Positions 19,204-27,516 are shown, numbered from the stretch's first letter. The stretch: DNA of 64,000 bases from Saccharothrix syringae (GCF_009498035.1 NZ_CP034550.1:434001-498000); one strand, 5' to 3'. Notes: a model not told the origin generated them from the sequence alone. Translations and numbers: made by a program.

Positions 19204-19278
19204 CCGGGGCGGTCGGTGTGGCCGGGCGGGTGGTCCGGCTGGTGTTGGTGCTGGTCGGCCGGTGCGGGTGGGCTGTTC

Positions 19279-19953
19279 TCAGGCCAGGTCCGACAGCCAC
19301 TGCTCGACGCCGGCCACGTGCACGGTGGCCCAGGAGCGGGCCAGTTCGGGTTGGTGCGCGGCCAGGGCGTCGACGATCGCGCGGTGCTCGGCGACGGTGC
19401 GCGCCACCGCGCCGGCCTGGGTGATGCCGCGCCAGATGCGGACCCGGACGGTCGGGCCGGCCAGGGTGTCGAGCAGGCGGGCCAGGTAGGCGTTGCCCGA
19501 GCAGCGGGCGATGGCGCGGTGGAACTCCAGGTCGTGCTCGACCAGTTCCTCGACCGTGCGGGCGGACTCGGCGGTGTCGCACAGGGCGCGCAGGGCGGTC
19601 ACCTCGTCCGGGTCGACCCGCTGGGCGGCCATCGCGACCGCGGCCGGTTCGAGGATGCGGCGGACCTGGAGGACTTCGAGCACCGAGTCCTCGCCGCGGT
19701 GCAGGTCCAGCACGAACGACAGGGCGCCGAGCAGGTCGTCGGCGCGGAGGCTGGAGACGTAGGTGCCGTCGCCCTGGCGCACGTCCAGGACCCTGACCAG
19801 GGACAGCGCCTTGACCGCCTCGCGCAGGGAGTTGCGCGACAGGCCCAGCCGCTCGGCCAGGTCCGCCTCGCGCGGCAGCCGGTCGCCGGGTTTGAGCTCC
19901 CCGGAGACGATCATCTCCTTGACGCGCAGGATCGCGTCGTCGGTCACGGCCAC
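19279..19953 (-). CDS. FCD-type GntR transcriptional regulator
   Basis: 224 residues from a GTG at 19953. N-terminal winged helix (ILRVKEMIVSGELKPGDRLPREADLAERLGLSR region, about 6-65) and an all-helical FCD ligand domain with metal-binding His residues (HDLEFHRAI, VAEHRAIVDAL). These regulators sense organic acids or sugar acids. A palindrome 21-35 bp upstream of its start resembles the one before the fucose operon, so control of that operon plus autoregulation is likely. An earlier in-frame ATG at 20016 would extend through the operator and is disfavoured. Confidence 0.88.
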   Translation of the reverse strand: MAVTDDAILRVKEMIVSGELKPGDRLPREADLAERLGLSRNSLREAVKALSLVRVLDVRQGDGTYVSSLRADDLLGALSFVLDLHRGEDSVLEVLQVRRILEPAAVAMAAQRVDPDEVTALRALCDTAESARTVEELVEHDLEFHRAIARCSGNAYLARLLDTLAGPTVRVRIWRGITQAGAVARTVAEHRAIVDALAAHQPELARSWATVHVAGVEQWLSDLA

Positions 19954-19973
19954 GGCGCCCTCGCCTCGTCGGT

Positions 19974-19988
19974 AGACCTCGGATGTCT
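19974..19988 (-). promoter_or_regulatory. Candidate autoregulatory operator of the FCD regulator
   Basis: AGACCTCGGATGTCT is an imperfect palindrome whose core ACCTCGGATGT differs at one base from the ACATCGGATGT in the fucose-operon promoter. It lies 21-35 bp before the GTG start. Confidence 0.6.
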
Positions 19989-20033
19989 GGCGCCAAGTAT
20001 GGGCCACGAGGATCAAGCGCGTGGGTGGTGTCG

Positions 20034-20072
20034 GGTCGGCGTCCGGTCGGCGTCCGGTCGGCGTCCGGTCGG
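20034..20072. repeat. Tandem 11-bp repeat next to an AT-rich nagA upstream region
   Basis: GGTCGGCGTCC is repeated at 20034, 20045 and 20056 and then half a unit. It is followed by a T-rich island (20077-20118, with long runs such as TTTGTTTTGTTATTTTG) that is very unusual in this GC-rich DNA and probably belongs to the nagA promoter. Confidence 0.75.
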
Positions 20073-20146
20073 TGGGTTTTTACTTGATGTTGGTTTGTTT
20101 TGTTATTTTGTAACCAAACGTGACGTCGTACACCTGTTGCGGCCAT

Positions 20147-20162
20147 AATGGTCTGGACCATT
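20147..20162 (+). promoter_or_regulatory. nagA: DasR-like operator (dre) of nagA
   Basis: AATGGTCTGGACCATT is a near-perfect inverted repeat ending one base before the ribosome site of nagA. It matches 13 of 16 positions of AGTGGTCTAGACCACT. In Streptomyces DasR binds such sites before nagA and is released by GlcN-6-phosphate; the same arrangement is expected here. Confidence 0.8.
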
Positions 20163-20174
20163 TGAGGAGGGACC

Positions 20175-21374
20175 TTGGACACGGTTGTCGCAGCTCCGCG
20201 AGCACTGCTCGGTCGCACCATCACCGGTCCCGCCGGGGTACGGATCAGCGGGGGTCGGATCGTCGAGGTCGTCCAGGGGCCACCGCCCGAGGGCGCCGAG
20301 GTGCTGACCGACGGGCTGCTCACCCCGGGCCTGGTGGACGTGCAGGTCAACGGGGCGGTCGGCGTCGACTTCGCCGAGGTCGACCCCGAGGGCATGGCCG
20401 CGGTTGCGAGAGCGCTCCCGCAGACCGGGGTGACGCGCTTCCTGCCCACGCTGATCACGGCGCCGGTGCCCGTCGCGGTGCGGCAGGCGCACGCCGTGCT
20501 GGCGGCGGCGGCCACGCTGCTCCCGGGGGCCGGTGCCAAGCCGCTCGGGGTGCACCTGGAGGGGCCGTTCCTGTCGCCGAAGCGGGCCGGGGTGCACGAC
20601 CCGAGCCTGATGGTGGCGCCCGGGCCGGCCGAGCTGGACCTGCTGCTGGGTGACGAGGTGCTGCGCCGTGCCCTGCGCATGGTGACCATGGCGCCCGAGC
20701 GGCCCGGGGGCATGGAGGCGGTGCGCCGGCTGGCGGCCGCCGGGGTGCTGGTGGCGGTCGGGCACAGCGACGCCACCGGGGAGCAGACGCGGGAGGCGGC
20801 CGAGGCCGGGGCCCGGATGGTCACGCACCTGTTCAACGCCCAGCGGCCGTTGGGGCACCGGGAGCCCGGGGTGCCGGGGGTCGCCCTGGTGGACGACCGG
20901 TTCACGCTGGGGTTGATCGCCGATCTGGCGCACGTGGGGCCGGATGTCTGCCGGTTGGTGTTCAACGCGGCCGGGGGGCGGGTCGCGCTGGTCACCGACG
21001 CGGTGGCGGCGGCCGGGATGCCGCCCGGGCGGTACCAGTTGGGTGGGGCGGACGTGCTGCTCACGGAGGACGGGGTGCCCCGGTCGCCCGAGGGGACCAT
21101 CGCGGGGAGTGCGCTGACGTTGGACCGGGCGGTGCGCAACATCGTGTCGGTGGGGGTGGGGGTGGCCGACGCGCTGGCTTCGGCGACGATCATCCCGGCC
21201 GACGTCATCGGGGAGCCGACGTTGGGGCGGTTGGAGGTCGGGGCGGTGGCCGATCTCGTCTGGTGGGACGACGAGCTGCGGCCCCGGAAGGTGTGGGTCG
21301 ACGGTGAGGTGGTGTTCGACAGCACCGAGGTGCTGAAGACCGGCGACGTCGGGTTGGCGGCGGCCGGCCAATAG
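20175..21374 (+). CDS. nagA: N-acetylglucosamine-6-phosphate deacetylase
   Basis: 399 residues. Amidohydrolase barrel: PGLVDVQVNG, metal-binding Glu in HLEGPFLSPKRAG, His ligands in GHSDAT and THLFNA, and the catalytic Asp in VTDAV. It removes acetate from GlcNAc-6-phosphate to give glucosamine-6-phosphate in the cytosol. The start is TTG at 20175, chosen because GAGGAGG lies 4 bp upstream. A DasR-like site covers the region just before. The usual HLFNAM reads HLFNAQ. The product should be used by the SIS protein at 21872. Confidence 0.93.
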   Translation: MDTVVAAPRALLGRTITGPAGVRISGGRIVEVVQGPPPEGAEVLTDGLLTPGLVDVQVNGAVGVDFAEVDPEGMAAVARALPQTGVTRFLPTLITAPVPVAVRQAHAVLAAAATLLPGAGAKPLGVHLEGPFLSPKRAGVHDPSLMVAPGPAELDLLLGDEVLRRALRMVTMAPERPGGMEAVRRLAAAGVLVAVGHSDATGEQTREAAEAGARMVTHLFNAQRPLGHREPGVPGVALVDDRFTLGLIADLAHVGPDVCRLVFNAAGGRVALVTDAVAAAGMPPGRYQLGGADVLLTEDGVPRSPEGTIAGSALTLDRAVRNIVSVGVGVADALASATIIPADVIGEPTLGRLEVGAVADLVWWDDELRPRKVWVDGEVVFDSTEVLKTGDVGLAAAGQ

Positions 21375-21461
21375 ATCGGTTGTCTGCCTGTTTTCTGCCT
21401 GTCGTCCGGCGGTTGTTCGGCGGTTGCCTGACAGCTGTCTGACAGTCGGACTCGGACGAGG

Positions 21462-21495
21462 AAGGCCCGAGCGGTGCTGAACCCGCTCGGGCCTT
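21462..21495 (+). terminator. Intrinsic terminator after nagA
   Basis: 13-bp perfect stem AAGGCCCGAGCGG / CCGCTCGGGCCTT with an 8-nt loop, followed by TTCG on the plus strand. It could also serve transcripts arriving on the minus strand. Confidence 0.85.
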
Positions 21496-21531
21496 TTCGT
21501 TCTTGCTTACCCGGCGGGTTGCGAGGGGCCT

Positions 21532-21657
21532 CGATTTGACATGGGGCCCTTACGAGCACCGGAGGCAGGCCGCAGCCGACAGGCACGGCGGGGAAAAGCG
21601 TCCCGCCGAGCCTGCCGGCTCCGACCAGCCTATGGCACTCGAACCCATGTCAAATCG
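21532..21657 (-). ncRNA. Strongly foldable element, candidate structured RNA or miniature inverted-repeat element
   Basis: Outer arms CGATTTGACATGGG (21532-21545) and CCCATGTCAAATCG (21644-21657) are perfect 14-bp inverted repeats. Inside, on the minus strand, CGAGTGCC can pair with GGTGCTCG using two G-U pairs, GGAG..GCAGGC can pair with GCCTGCCTCC, and a CGGCGGG/CCCGCCG hairpin forms the tip (21586-21608 on plus). The G-U pairs would be A-C mismatches in plus-strand RNA, favouring a minus-strand transcript, i.e. read-through from the SIS gene. No family recognised. Confidence 0.5.
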
Positions 21658-21690
21658 GGGCCCGCCGGCCCCACCGGACCCAGCGTCCTC

Positions 21691-21865
21691 CGGCGTGTCA
21701 TGCGTCCAGCACCGGCGTGTCCTCCACTCGGACACCGCGTGTCCTCCAGTCCGACACCGCGTGTCATGCGTTCAAGCCGGGCGTGTCATGCGTTCAAACC
21801 GCGCGAGTCGAACCTTCAGGACCCTCGTGTCGAACGTTCCGGCCCCCCGAGTTCTACGTTCAGGG
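21691..21865. repeat. Modular intergenic repeat array 2 (8 units)
   Basis: Eight back-to-back units of 20-24 bp at 21691, 21713, 21736, 21758, 21778, 21800, 21824 and 21846. Two have the TCCTCCA core, three the TCATGCGT core, two the GTCGAAC core, and the last is the CCCGAGTTCTACGTTC end unit. The array stops 6 bp before the stop codon of the minus-strand SIS gene. This is the longest example in the window. Confidence 0.9.
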
Positions 21866-21871
21866 TTGTTG

Positions 21872-22915
21872 TCAGCGGGTGCGGGTGACCTTGTTCAGGC
21901 CCCGGGGGCTGTCCGGGTCGCCGCCCCGGGCCAGGGACAGGCCGTGGGCCAGGCGTTGGACCGGGAGGATTTCCAGGATCGGGGCCACTTCCTCGGCGGT
22001 GTCGGCCACGGGGACGCGCAGGGCGGCCGACACCTTGTCCGACACCGAGCCGACGGCCAGCACGTCCGCGCCGCGGCCGTGGACGGCGTCCAGGACCTCG
22101 TGCAGGGCGTCGCCGCCCCGGCCGGTGCTGGTGATGGCCAGGACGGCCGTTTCGGCGTCCACCGCCGCCACCGGGCCGTGGAGCAGGTCGGCGCCGCTGT
22201 AGGCCCTGGCGGCCAGGTAGGAGGTCTCGGCCAGTTTCAGGGCCGCTTCCAGGGCCGAGGGGAGGGAGTAGCCGCGGCCGGTGGTGAGGACCCGGTCCAC
22301 GAAGCGGTAGCGCTGGACTGCTTCCGCTACTGCGTCCGCGGACTGGTCGAGGGTTGCCCGTGCCAGGTCGCCCACGTTGGCGACGGTGGAGCCGTTGCCG
22401 CCTCGGATGGCGTCCACCAGCAGGTACAGGGCCAGGAGGGTGGCCGAGTAGGTCTTGGTCGCGGCTACCGCCCGCTCCACGCCCGCGCCGATGTCCACCT
22501 GGAGTTCCGCGGCGGCGTTGATGGGGGAGTCGGGGGTGTTGGTGACGGCCACGGTCAGGGCGCCTCGGGACCTGGCCGACTCGGTGACCTCCAGCAGGTC
22601 GGGTGAGCCGCCGGACTGGGAGACGGTCACCAGGAGGACGTCGCGGAGGTCCGGTTGGGCGCCGTAGAGGGTGGTGGTCGATGGCGACACCAGGCCGGCG
22701 GGCAGTTGCAGCAGCACTTCGGTCAGGTACTTCGCGTACAGGGCGGCGTGGTCGCTGGAGCCCCGGGCCGCCAGGAGGACGAACCTCGGCTTCCTGGCGG
22801 CGATCGCGCCGGCCACCGAGGCGATGTCGCCGCGCCTGGCGACCAGGTCGGCGAAGACCCCGGGTTGCTGGTCGATCTCGGCCGCCATGTGCCTGCCGGG
22901 CTGGTGCTCGCTCAT
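21872..22915 (-). CDS. SIS-domain sugar isomerase, probable glucosamine-6-phosphate deaminase (NagB-II type)
   Basis: 347 residues with two SIS sugar-phosphate domains: AARGSSDHAALYAKY and VTVSQSGGSPDLLE in the first, RGYSLPSALEAALKLAE in the second, and a C-terminal GLNKVTRT. The length and lack of a glutaminase domain fit NagB-II/AgaS-type deaminases, which convert glucosamine-6-phosphate to fructose-6-phosphate and ammonia. No classical NagB is in the window, and NagA is next door. ATG at 22915 with GGGGAG; 11 bp after the GH3 gene. An internal DasR-like site lies 134 bp upstream. Confidence 0.82.
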   Translation of the reverse strand: MSEHQPGRHMAAEIDQQPGVFADLVARRGDIASVAGAIAARKPRFVLLAARGSSDHAALYAKYLTEVLLQLPAGLVSPSTTTLYGAQPDLRDVLLVTVSQSGGSPDLLEVTESARSRGALTVAVTNTPDSPINAAAELQVDIGAGVERAVAATKTYSATLLALYLLVDAIRGGNGSTVANVGDLARATLDQSADAVAEAVQRYRFVDRVLTTGRGYSLPSALEAALKLAETSYLAARAYSGADLLHGPVAAVDAETAVLAITSTGRGGDALHEVLDAVHGRGADVLAVGSVSDKVSAALRVPVADTAEEVAPILEILPVQRLAHGLSLARGGDPDSPRGLNKVTRTR

Positions 22916-22926
22916 CGGGAACTCCC

Positions 22927-24345
22927 CTACTCGGTGGCGGCGGCGATGCGCTCTGCCGCGGCGCGCAGGCACACCCGGGAACCGCCGTGGGTGTCGACGC
23001 GGGCGGTGGCGCCCAGGTCCGGACCCGGCACGCCCGTCTCGACGTGAACAAGGTCTAGACCAATATTAGCGAGTGTGGTGACCACCTCGCGAGCCCACGC
23101 GTGGCGGTGTGCCTCACGTGTCACCACGACGACCGGGCGGCCGGCGGCCCGGTCCGCGATCCCGGCCGCGGAGGTCGGCGGGACCACCGTGGTGCCCGGG
23201 ATCAGCTCTTCGAGGTACGGGCCCAGGCCCCAGGGGACGTCGCCCACCGCGATCGACGGTTCCACCGCCAGGTCCACCACGACCGGGGGACCCGACAGCC
23301 GCAGCTCCCCGCGCACCCCCAGGGCGGCGCGGGCCGCTTTCAGGCCCAGGTCCGGGTCGTGTCCCTCCACGGCGGCGGGCGGGGTGCCCAGGGCCGCGGT
23401 GCGCCGGGCCGCCTCCTCCAGCCTCTCCGGCGGCAGTTCGCCCGACTCCACGGCGGCGACGATGGCGTCCACCAGGCGGCGCAGGCCGTCGTCGTCGAGC
23501 GGTTCGCCGCCCAGGCACAGGGCGTCCACGCCGGCGGCCAGGGCCCGGACCGAGCCTTGGGCCAGGTCGCCGCCCACGGCCTTCATGTCCAGGCCGTCGG
23601 TGATGACCGCGCCGGTGAAGCCCAGGTCCTCCCGCAGCACGCGGATCGCCTCGGGGTTCAGGGTCGCGGGTTCGGGGCCCCACTCGGGCACGACGAGGTG
23701 GCCCGTCATCACCGACCGCACGCCCGCCTGCACGGCCGCCCGGAACGGGACCAGCTCGACCCCGGCCAGCTCCGCCGCGGTGCGCGGCAGCACCGGCAGC
23801 GCGGCGTGGGAGTCCACGGTGGACGCGCCGTGGCCGGGGAAGTGCTTGGCGCAGGCCGCGACGCCCACCGCCTGCATGCCCTCGACGAACGCGGCCACGT
23901 GGGCACCCGCCTCCCGCGGGTCCGAGCCGAACGACCGCACCCCGATCACCGGGTCCTCCAGGGTGAGGACCAGGTCCGCCGACGGGGCCAGGTTCAGGCT
24001 CACCCCGCAGGCCGCCAGGCGGGCGGCCATCGACGCGGCCACCTCGCGGGTCAGCCGCAGGTCGCCCGCCGCGCCCAGGGCGTGGTTGCCCGGCACCTCC
24101 GAGCCGCGGCCGGCGTCGAGCCTGGTGACGTCGCCGCCCTCCTCGTCGATGCCGATCACCACGTCCGCGCGGGCACCGCGCAGCTGGGCGTTCAGGGCGG
24201 TCACCTGGGCGTCGTCCACGACGTTGCGGCCGAACAGCACCACGCCGCCCAGGCCGTCCGCCACCCGCTTCAACAGCCAGTCCGGTGCCTCCGTGCCGTG
24301 GAAACCCGGCAGCAGCACACCCGACGCGAGCCGGTGCAACGACAT
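22927..24345 (-). CDS. Glycoside hydrolase family 3 beta-N-acetylglucosaminidase (DasD/NagZ-like)
   Basis: 472 residues. KHFPGHG at 167-173 followed by the NagZ-type Asp178/His180 pair (DSH), and the nucleophile Asp250 in TDGLDMKA. No signal peptide, so it acts in the cytosol, splitting imported chitobiose or muropeptide sugars to GlcNAc. About 130 extra residues follow the catalytic barrel. The start at 24345 lies 6 bp after dasC. In Streptomyces a beta-N-acetylglucosaminidase gene (dasD) also follows dasABC. Near its 3' end eight codons with unusual A/T third bases coincide with a DasR-like palindrome. Confidence 0.9.
   Translation of the reverse strand: MSLHRLASGVLLPGFHGTEAPDWLLKRVADGLGGVVLFGRNVVDDAQVTALNAQLRGARADVVIGIDEEGGDVTRLDAGRGSEVPGNHALGAAGDLRLTREVAASMAARLAACGVSLNLAPSADLVLTLEDPVIGVRSFGSDPREAGAHVAAFVEGMQAVGVAACAKHFPGHGASTVDSHAALPVLPRTAAELAGVELVPFRAAVQAGVRSVMTGHLVVPEWGPEPATLNPEAIRVLREDLGFTGAVITDGLDMKAVGGDLAQGSVRALAAGVDALCLGGEPLDDDGLRRLVDAIVAAVESGELPPERLEEAARRTAALGTPPAAVEGHDPDLGLKAARAALGVRGELRLSGPPVVVDLAVEPSIAVGDVPWGLGPYLEELIPGTTVVPPTSAAGIADRAAGRPVVVVTREAHRHAWAREVVTTLANIGLDLVHVETGVPGPDLGATARVDTHGGSRVCLRAAAERIAAATE
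23049..23064 (-). promoter_or_regulatory. Intragenic DasR-like operator in the GH3 coding region
   Basis: The palindrome GGTCTAGACC (23052-23061) sits inside the codons for N-I-G-L-D-L. The flanking codons ACA, GCT, AAT, ATT, GGT, CTA, CTT and GTT all end in A or T, against the strong G/C third-base habit of the gene. It lies 134 bp before the SIS gene start and could control an internal promoter. Confidence 0.6.
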
Positions 24346-24351
24346 CCGCCC

Positions 24352-25170
24352 CTACCCCTTCACCGCACCGGCGGTGACGCCGGTGACCATCTTGCGCTGC
24401 ACGATCAGGAAGAACACCAGCACCGGCAGGGTGAACAGGGCCGACGCCGCCATCGCGCCGCCCCAGTCGGTGCCGAACTGGCTCTGGAAGCTCGACAGCC
24501 ACACCGGCAGGGTCTGCTTGGCCTGGTCGTTCACCAGCGACAGCGCGTAGAGGAACTCGTTCCACGCGGTGACGAAGGCGAACACCGAGGTGGCCACCAG
24601 GCCGGGGCCGAGCAGCGGCAGCGTGACCCGGCGGAACGCGCCCCACCGGCCGCAGCCGTCCACCATCGCGGCCTCCTCCAGCTCCAGCGGGATGCCGTTG
24701 ACGAAGCCGCGCAGCGTCCAGGCGCAGAACGGCAGCGTCACCGCGAAGTAGACCAGGGTCAGCACGGGCAGCCGGTCGAGCAGGTCGAGGTCGCGCATCA
24801 TCAGGAAGATCGGGATCAGCAGCGCCTCGAACGGCGCCATCTGCGCGACCAGCATCACCATGACGAAGCCCTTGCGCCCCCGGAACCGCATCCGGGACAG
24901 CGCCACCGCCGCCAGCAGGCCCACCACCAGCGCCGCCAGCACCGCGCTCAGCGTCACCAGCAGGCTGTTGGCCAGCGAGTCGAGGAAGCCCGCCTTGTTC
25001 CACGCGGTGGCGAAGTTCGCGCCCGTCACCGAGAACGGCACCAGGTCGTAGCCGCTGGTGAGCATGTCGACGCGCGGTTTGAGCGCCGAGGTCACCATCC
25101 AGTAGGTCGGGAACGCGAAGAACAGCGCCACGACCAGCGCGACGGCGTTCGCCGCGACCTTCTTGGCCAT
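24352..25170 (-). CDS. dasC: Chitobiose ABC transporter permease DasC
   Basis: 272 residues, about six membrane segments, EAA loop EEAAMVDGCGRWGAFRRV. It pairs with DasB to form the channel of an N,N'-diacetylchitobiose importer. The ATG shares one base with the dasB stop (TGATG). Assignment rests on order dasR/dasA-dasB-dasC as in Streptomyces. Confidence 0.88.
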   Translation of the reverse strand: MAKKVAANAVALVVALFFAFPTYWMVTSALKPRVDMLTSGYDLVPFSVTGANFATAWNKAGFLDSLANSLLVTLSAVLAALVVGLLAAVALSRMRFRGRKGFVMVMLVAQMAPFEALLIPIFLMMRDLDLLDRLPVLTLVYFAVTLPFCAWTLRGFVNGIPLELEEAAMVDGCGRWGAFRRVTLPLLGPGLVATSVFAFVTAWNEFLYALSLVNDQAKQTLPVWLSSFQSQFGTDWGGAMAASALFTLPVLVFFLIVQRKMVTGVTAGAVKG

Positions 25171-26162
25171 CACAGCGCACCCTCCTGGGAACCGACCAGC
25201 CGGCGCAGGTACTGGAACGTCAGCAGCGCCAGCAGCAGCACCATCACCACGGACACCGCCGCCGCCACGCCGAAGTGGCTCTGCGAGATGCCCTCCAGGT
25301 ACTGGTAGACGGGCAGCGTGGTGCTGCCGCCGTCCGGGCCGCCCTTGCGCATGGCCCAGATCTGGGCGAACACCTTGAAGTCCCACAGCAGGGACAGGAA
25401 CGTCACCATCGTCATCAGCGGCCGCAGCTCCGGCCACGTCACGGCGCGGAAGGTCTGCCACGCCGACGCGCCGTCCATGCCCGCCGCCTCGTACTGGTCC
25501 TTCGGGATGCCGATGACACCCGCGTACAGGGAGAACGCCAGGAACGGCACGGCCTGCCACACGATCAGCAGCCCGATCACGCCCAGCGTCGACGTGCCGG
25601 TGGAGAACCAGGAGAACCCGGCGAAGCCGTCGAACCCGACCTTGACCAGCGTCTTGTTGAGGATGCCGTACTGCTGGTCGAAGATCCACTGGTAGACCGT
25701 GGTGGCCGCGACCAGCGGCATCGCCCACGCCAGCAGCATGGCGACCTGGAGCGCGATCCGGACCACGGGGTTGACCTGCCGCATCAGCAGCGCGATCAGC
25801 AGCCCGGCGACCACCGACGCGGCCACCACCAGCGCGGTGAACACCACGGTGCGCAGCGCGATGGTCCAGAACCCGGGGTCGCCGAGGATCTGGGCGTAGT
25901 TGTCGAAGCCGGTCCACACGACCTGGCCGCGGGTCAGCTCGCGCAGGTTGAGCCTGCGGAAGCTGGTGACCAGCACGGACAGGACGGGCCAGCCGATCAG
26001 CCAGAGGATGGCCACCACGGCGGGGGCCAGCAGCAGGTAGGGCAGCACCCGGTCGAAGGCACTGCCCCGACGGCGCGGTGCGCCGTCCGGACGCGCGGCA
26101 CGCCGCGGTGCCGACGAGGGGGTCGTCGGCACCGCGGCGTCGGTCGTGTCAACGGCCGTCAT
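25170..26162 (-). CDS. dasB: Chitobiose ABC transporter permease DasB
   Basis: 330 residues: a polar, Arg/Pro-rich cytoplasmic tail of about 35 residues, six membrane segments, EAA loop EAAGMDGASAWQTFRAV. ATG at 26162 lies 7 bp after the dasA stop. It is the MalF-like half of the importer; the energy-coupling ATPase (MsiK type) is not in this window. Confidence 0.88.
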   Translation of the reverse strand: MTAVDTTDAAVPTTPSSAPRRAARPDGAPRRRGSAFDRVLPYLLLAPAVVAILWLIGWPVLSVLVTSFRRLNLRELTRGQVVWTGFDNYAQILGDPGFWTIALRTVVFTALVVAASVVAGLLIALLMRQVNPVVRIALQVAMLLAWAMPLVAATTVYQWIFDQQYGILNKTLVKVGFDGFAGFSWFSTGTSTLGVIGLLIVWQAVPFLAFSLYAGVIGIPKDQYEAAGMDGASAWQTFRAVTWPELRPLMTMVTFLSLLWDFKVFAQIWAMRKGGPDGGSTTLPVYQYLEGISQSHFGVAAAVSVVMVLLLALLTFQYLRRLVGSQEGAL

Positions 26163-26169
26163 GCGCTCG

Positions 26170-27453
26170 TCAGCCGGCCAGCGTCTTCGACAGCGAGGCG
26201 TTGGCGTCCGCGGCGGCCTGGTCCAGCGGCTTCGCACCGGTCAGGTACGCGGTCAGCATGTCCTTGAGCGGGTTCTGGCCCGCCTCGACCGCGGCCCACG
26301 ACGGCGTGGTCGGGGTGACCTTGCCGTTGGGGGCGGACTCGGCCAGCGCCTTGCCGATCGGGTTGGTGGCCAGCTTCGCGGTGTCGGTCGAGGTGCCCGG
26401 CACCGAACCGCCCTCGGCCAGCATGTCCTGGTACTTCTTGCCGCTCAGCAGCTTCAGGTACTCCTTGGCCAGGTCGGGGTTCTTGGAGCCCTGCGGGATG
26501 GCCAGGTTCGAGCCGCCCAGGAACACCGGGGCGGTCTTGCCCGCGGTCTTCGACGGGATCGGGAAGGCGCCGGTCTTGTCCTTCAGGTCGGGGTTGGCCT
26601 TGACCGCGCCCGCCAGCTCCCACGGCAGGCCGATCATCATGCCGACCTTGCCCGTGCCGAAGACCTCCATCTGCTGCGGGGTGGCCTCGTCGGCGTCCTT
26701 CGGGGCCTTGGTGCCGGAGGTGTCGACGAGCTTCTTGTAGAACTCGACACCGGCCTTGGCCTGCGGGGTGTCCAGCGCGCCGGCCCAGCCCGAGCCCTGC
26801 TGCTTGGCCACGTCGCCGCCCTCGTCCCAGATGAACGACAGCAGCGTGTACCAGGACTGGCCCGGCAGGTAGAGGGCCTGGAACTCCGGGTCGGCGGCGT
26901 TGGCGGCCTTCAGCTTCTCGATCGCGGCCACCCACTCGTCGCGGGAGGTCGGCGCCGCCGTGATGCCGGCCGCCTGGAACAGGTCGGTCCGGTAGATGAC
27001 CGTGCGGTTGGCGGCGTAGAACGGCACGCCGTACTGCTTGCCGTCCCAGGTCAGCGAGTCCTTCAGGCCGCTCAGCCACTGGTCGCCGTTGAGGTCGGAG
27101 ACGTCGCCGCTGAGGTCGGTCAGCGTCTCCTCAGCCGCGAACTTCGACGTCTGGGTGTTGCCCAGCTCGATGACGTCCGGAGGGTTGTTGCTGGTCAGAG
27201 CGGTGGTCAGCTTCTCCTGGATGCCGTTCCACTTCTGGACCTCGTACTTGACCGTGACGCCCGCGTGCGAGTCCTGGAACTCCTTGTTCAGCGCGTCGGT
27301 CAGGGTGGTCGGCGCGGAGCCGTCCATCAACCAGACCGTCAGCGTCTTGGGGTCACCGGAGTCGCCGCTGCCGCTGTCGGAGCTCGTGCCACACCCGGCC
27401 ACGGCCACCGCGACAGCGGTCGCCCCTACGGCCAGTCCTCTCCAGCCCTTCAC
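26170..27453 (-). CDS. dasA: Chitobiose-binding lipoprotein DasA
   Basis: 427 residues from the GTG at 27453, which is preceded by GGGAAAGGG. Signal sequence with lipobox VAGCG, then a family-1 sugar-binding protein ([18 protein letters not shown] at the fold start). It should bind N,N'-diacetylchitobiose outside the membrane. It is divergent from dasR, with a DasR-like site 48-63 bp upstream. An in-frame start 99 bp earlier would mask the signal peptide and run over the operator. Confidence 0.88.
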   Translation of the reverse strand: MKGWRGLAVGATAVAVAVAGCGTSSDSGSGDSGDPKTLTVWLMDGSAPTTLTDALNKEFQDSHAGVTVKYEVQKWNGIQEKLTTALTSNNPPDVIELGNTQTSKFAAEETLTDLSGDVSDLNGDQWLSGLKDSLTWDGKQYGVPFYAANRTVIYRTDLFQAAGITAAPTSRDEWVAAIEKLKAANAADPEFQALYLPGQSWYTLLSFIWDEGGDVAKQQGSGWAGALDTPQAKAGVEFYKKLVDTSGTKAPKDADEATPQQMEVFGTGKVGMMIGLPWELAGAVKANPDLKDKTGAFPIPSKTAGKTAPVFLGGSNLAIPQGSKNPDLAKEYLKLLSGKKYQDMLAEGGSVPGTSTDTAKLATNPIGKALAESAPNGKVTPTTPSWAAVEAGQNPLKDMLTAYLTGAKPLDQAAADANASLSKTLAG

Positions 27454-27500
27454 GTGTGCGCCCTTTCCCCATGCCCGGTCCCGACGACCGGAACGCCCGA

Positions 27501-27516
27501 AGTGGTGTAGACCAAT
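27501..27516 (-). promoter_or_regulatory. dasA: DasR-like operator (dre) of dasABC
   Basis: AGTGGTGTAGACCAAT matches 14 of 16 positions of the dre form. It lies in the dasA-dasR intergenic region, as expected for repression of the transporter by DasR. Confidence 0.8.

Noticed and set aside
21620..21660. tRNA-like T-arm (GGGTTCGAGT on the minus strand)
   Set aside because: No acceptor stem, anticodon arm or CCA end can be drawn; the resemblance is limited to about ten bases.
21691..21865. CRISPR array
   Set aside because: Units of 20-24 bp follow each other directly with no unique spacers, their cores differ in an ordered way, and no cas genes are nearby.
25685..25700. Further DasR site in the dasB coding region (GGTAGACC)
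   Set aside because: Only half of a palindrome matches and the surrounding codons show normal G/C third bases.
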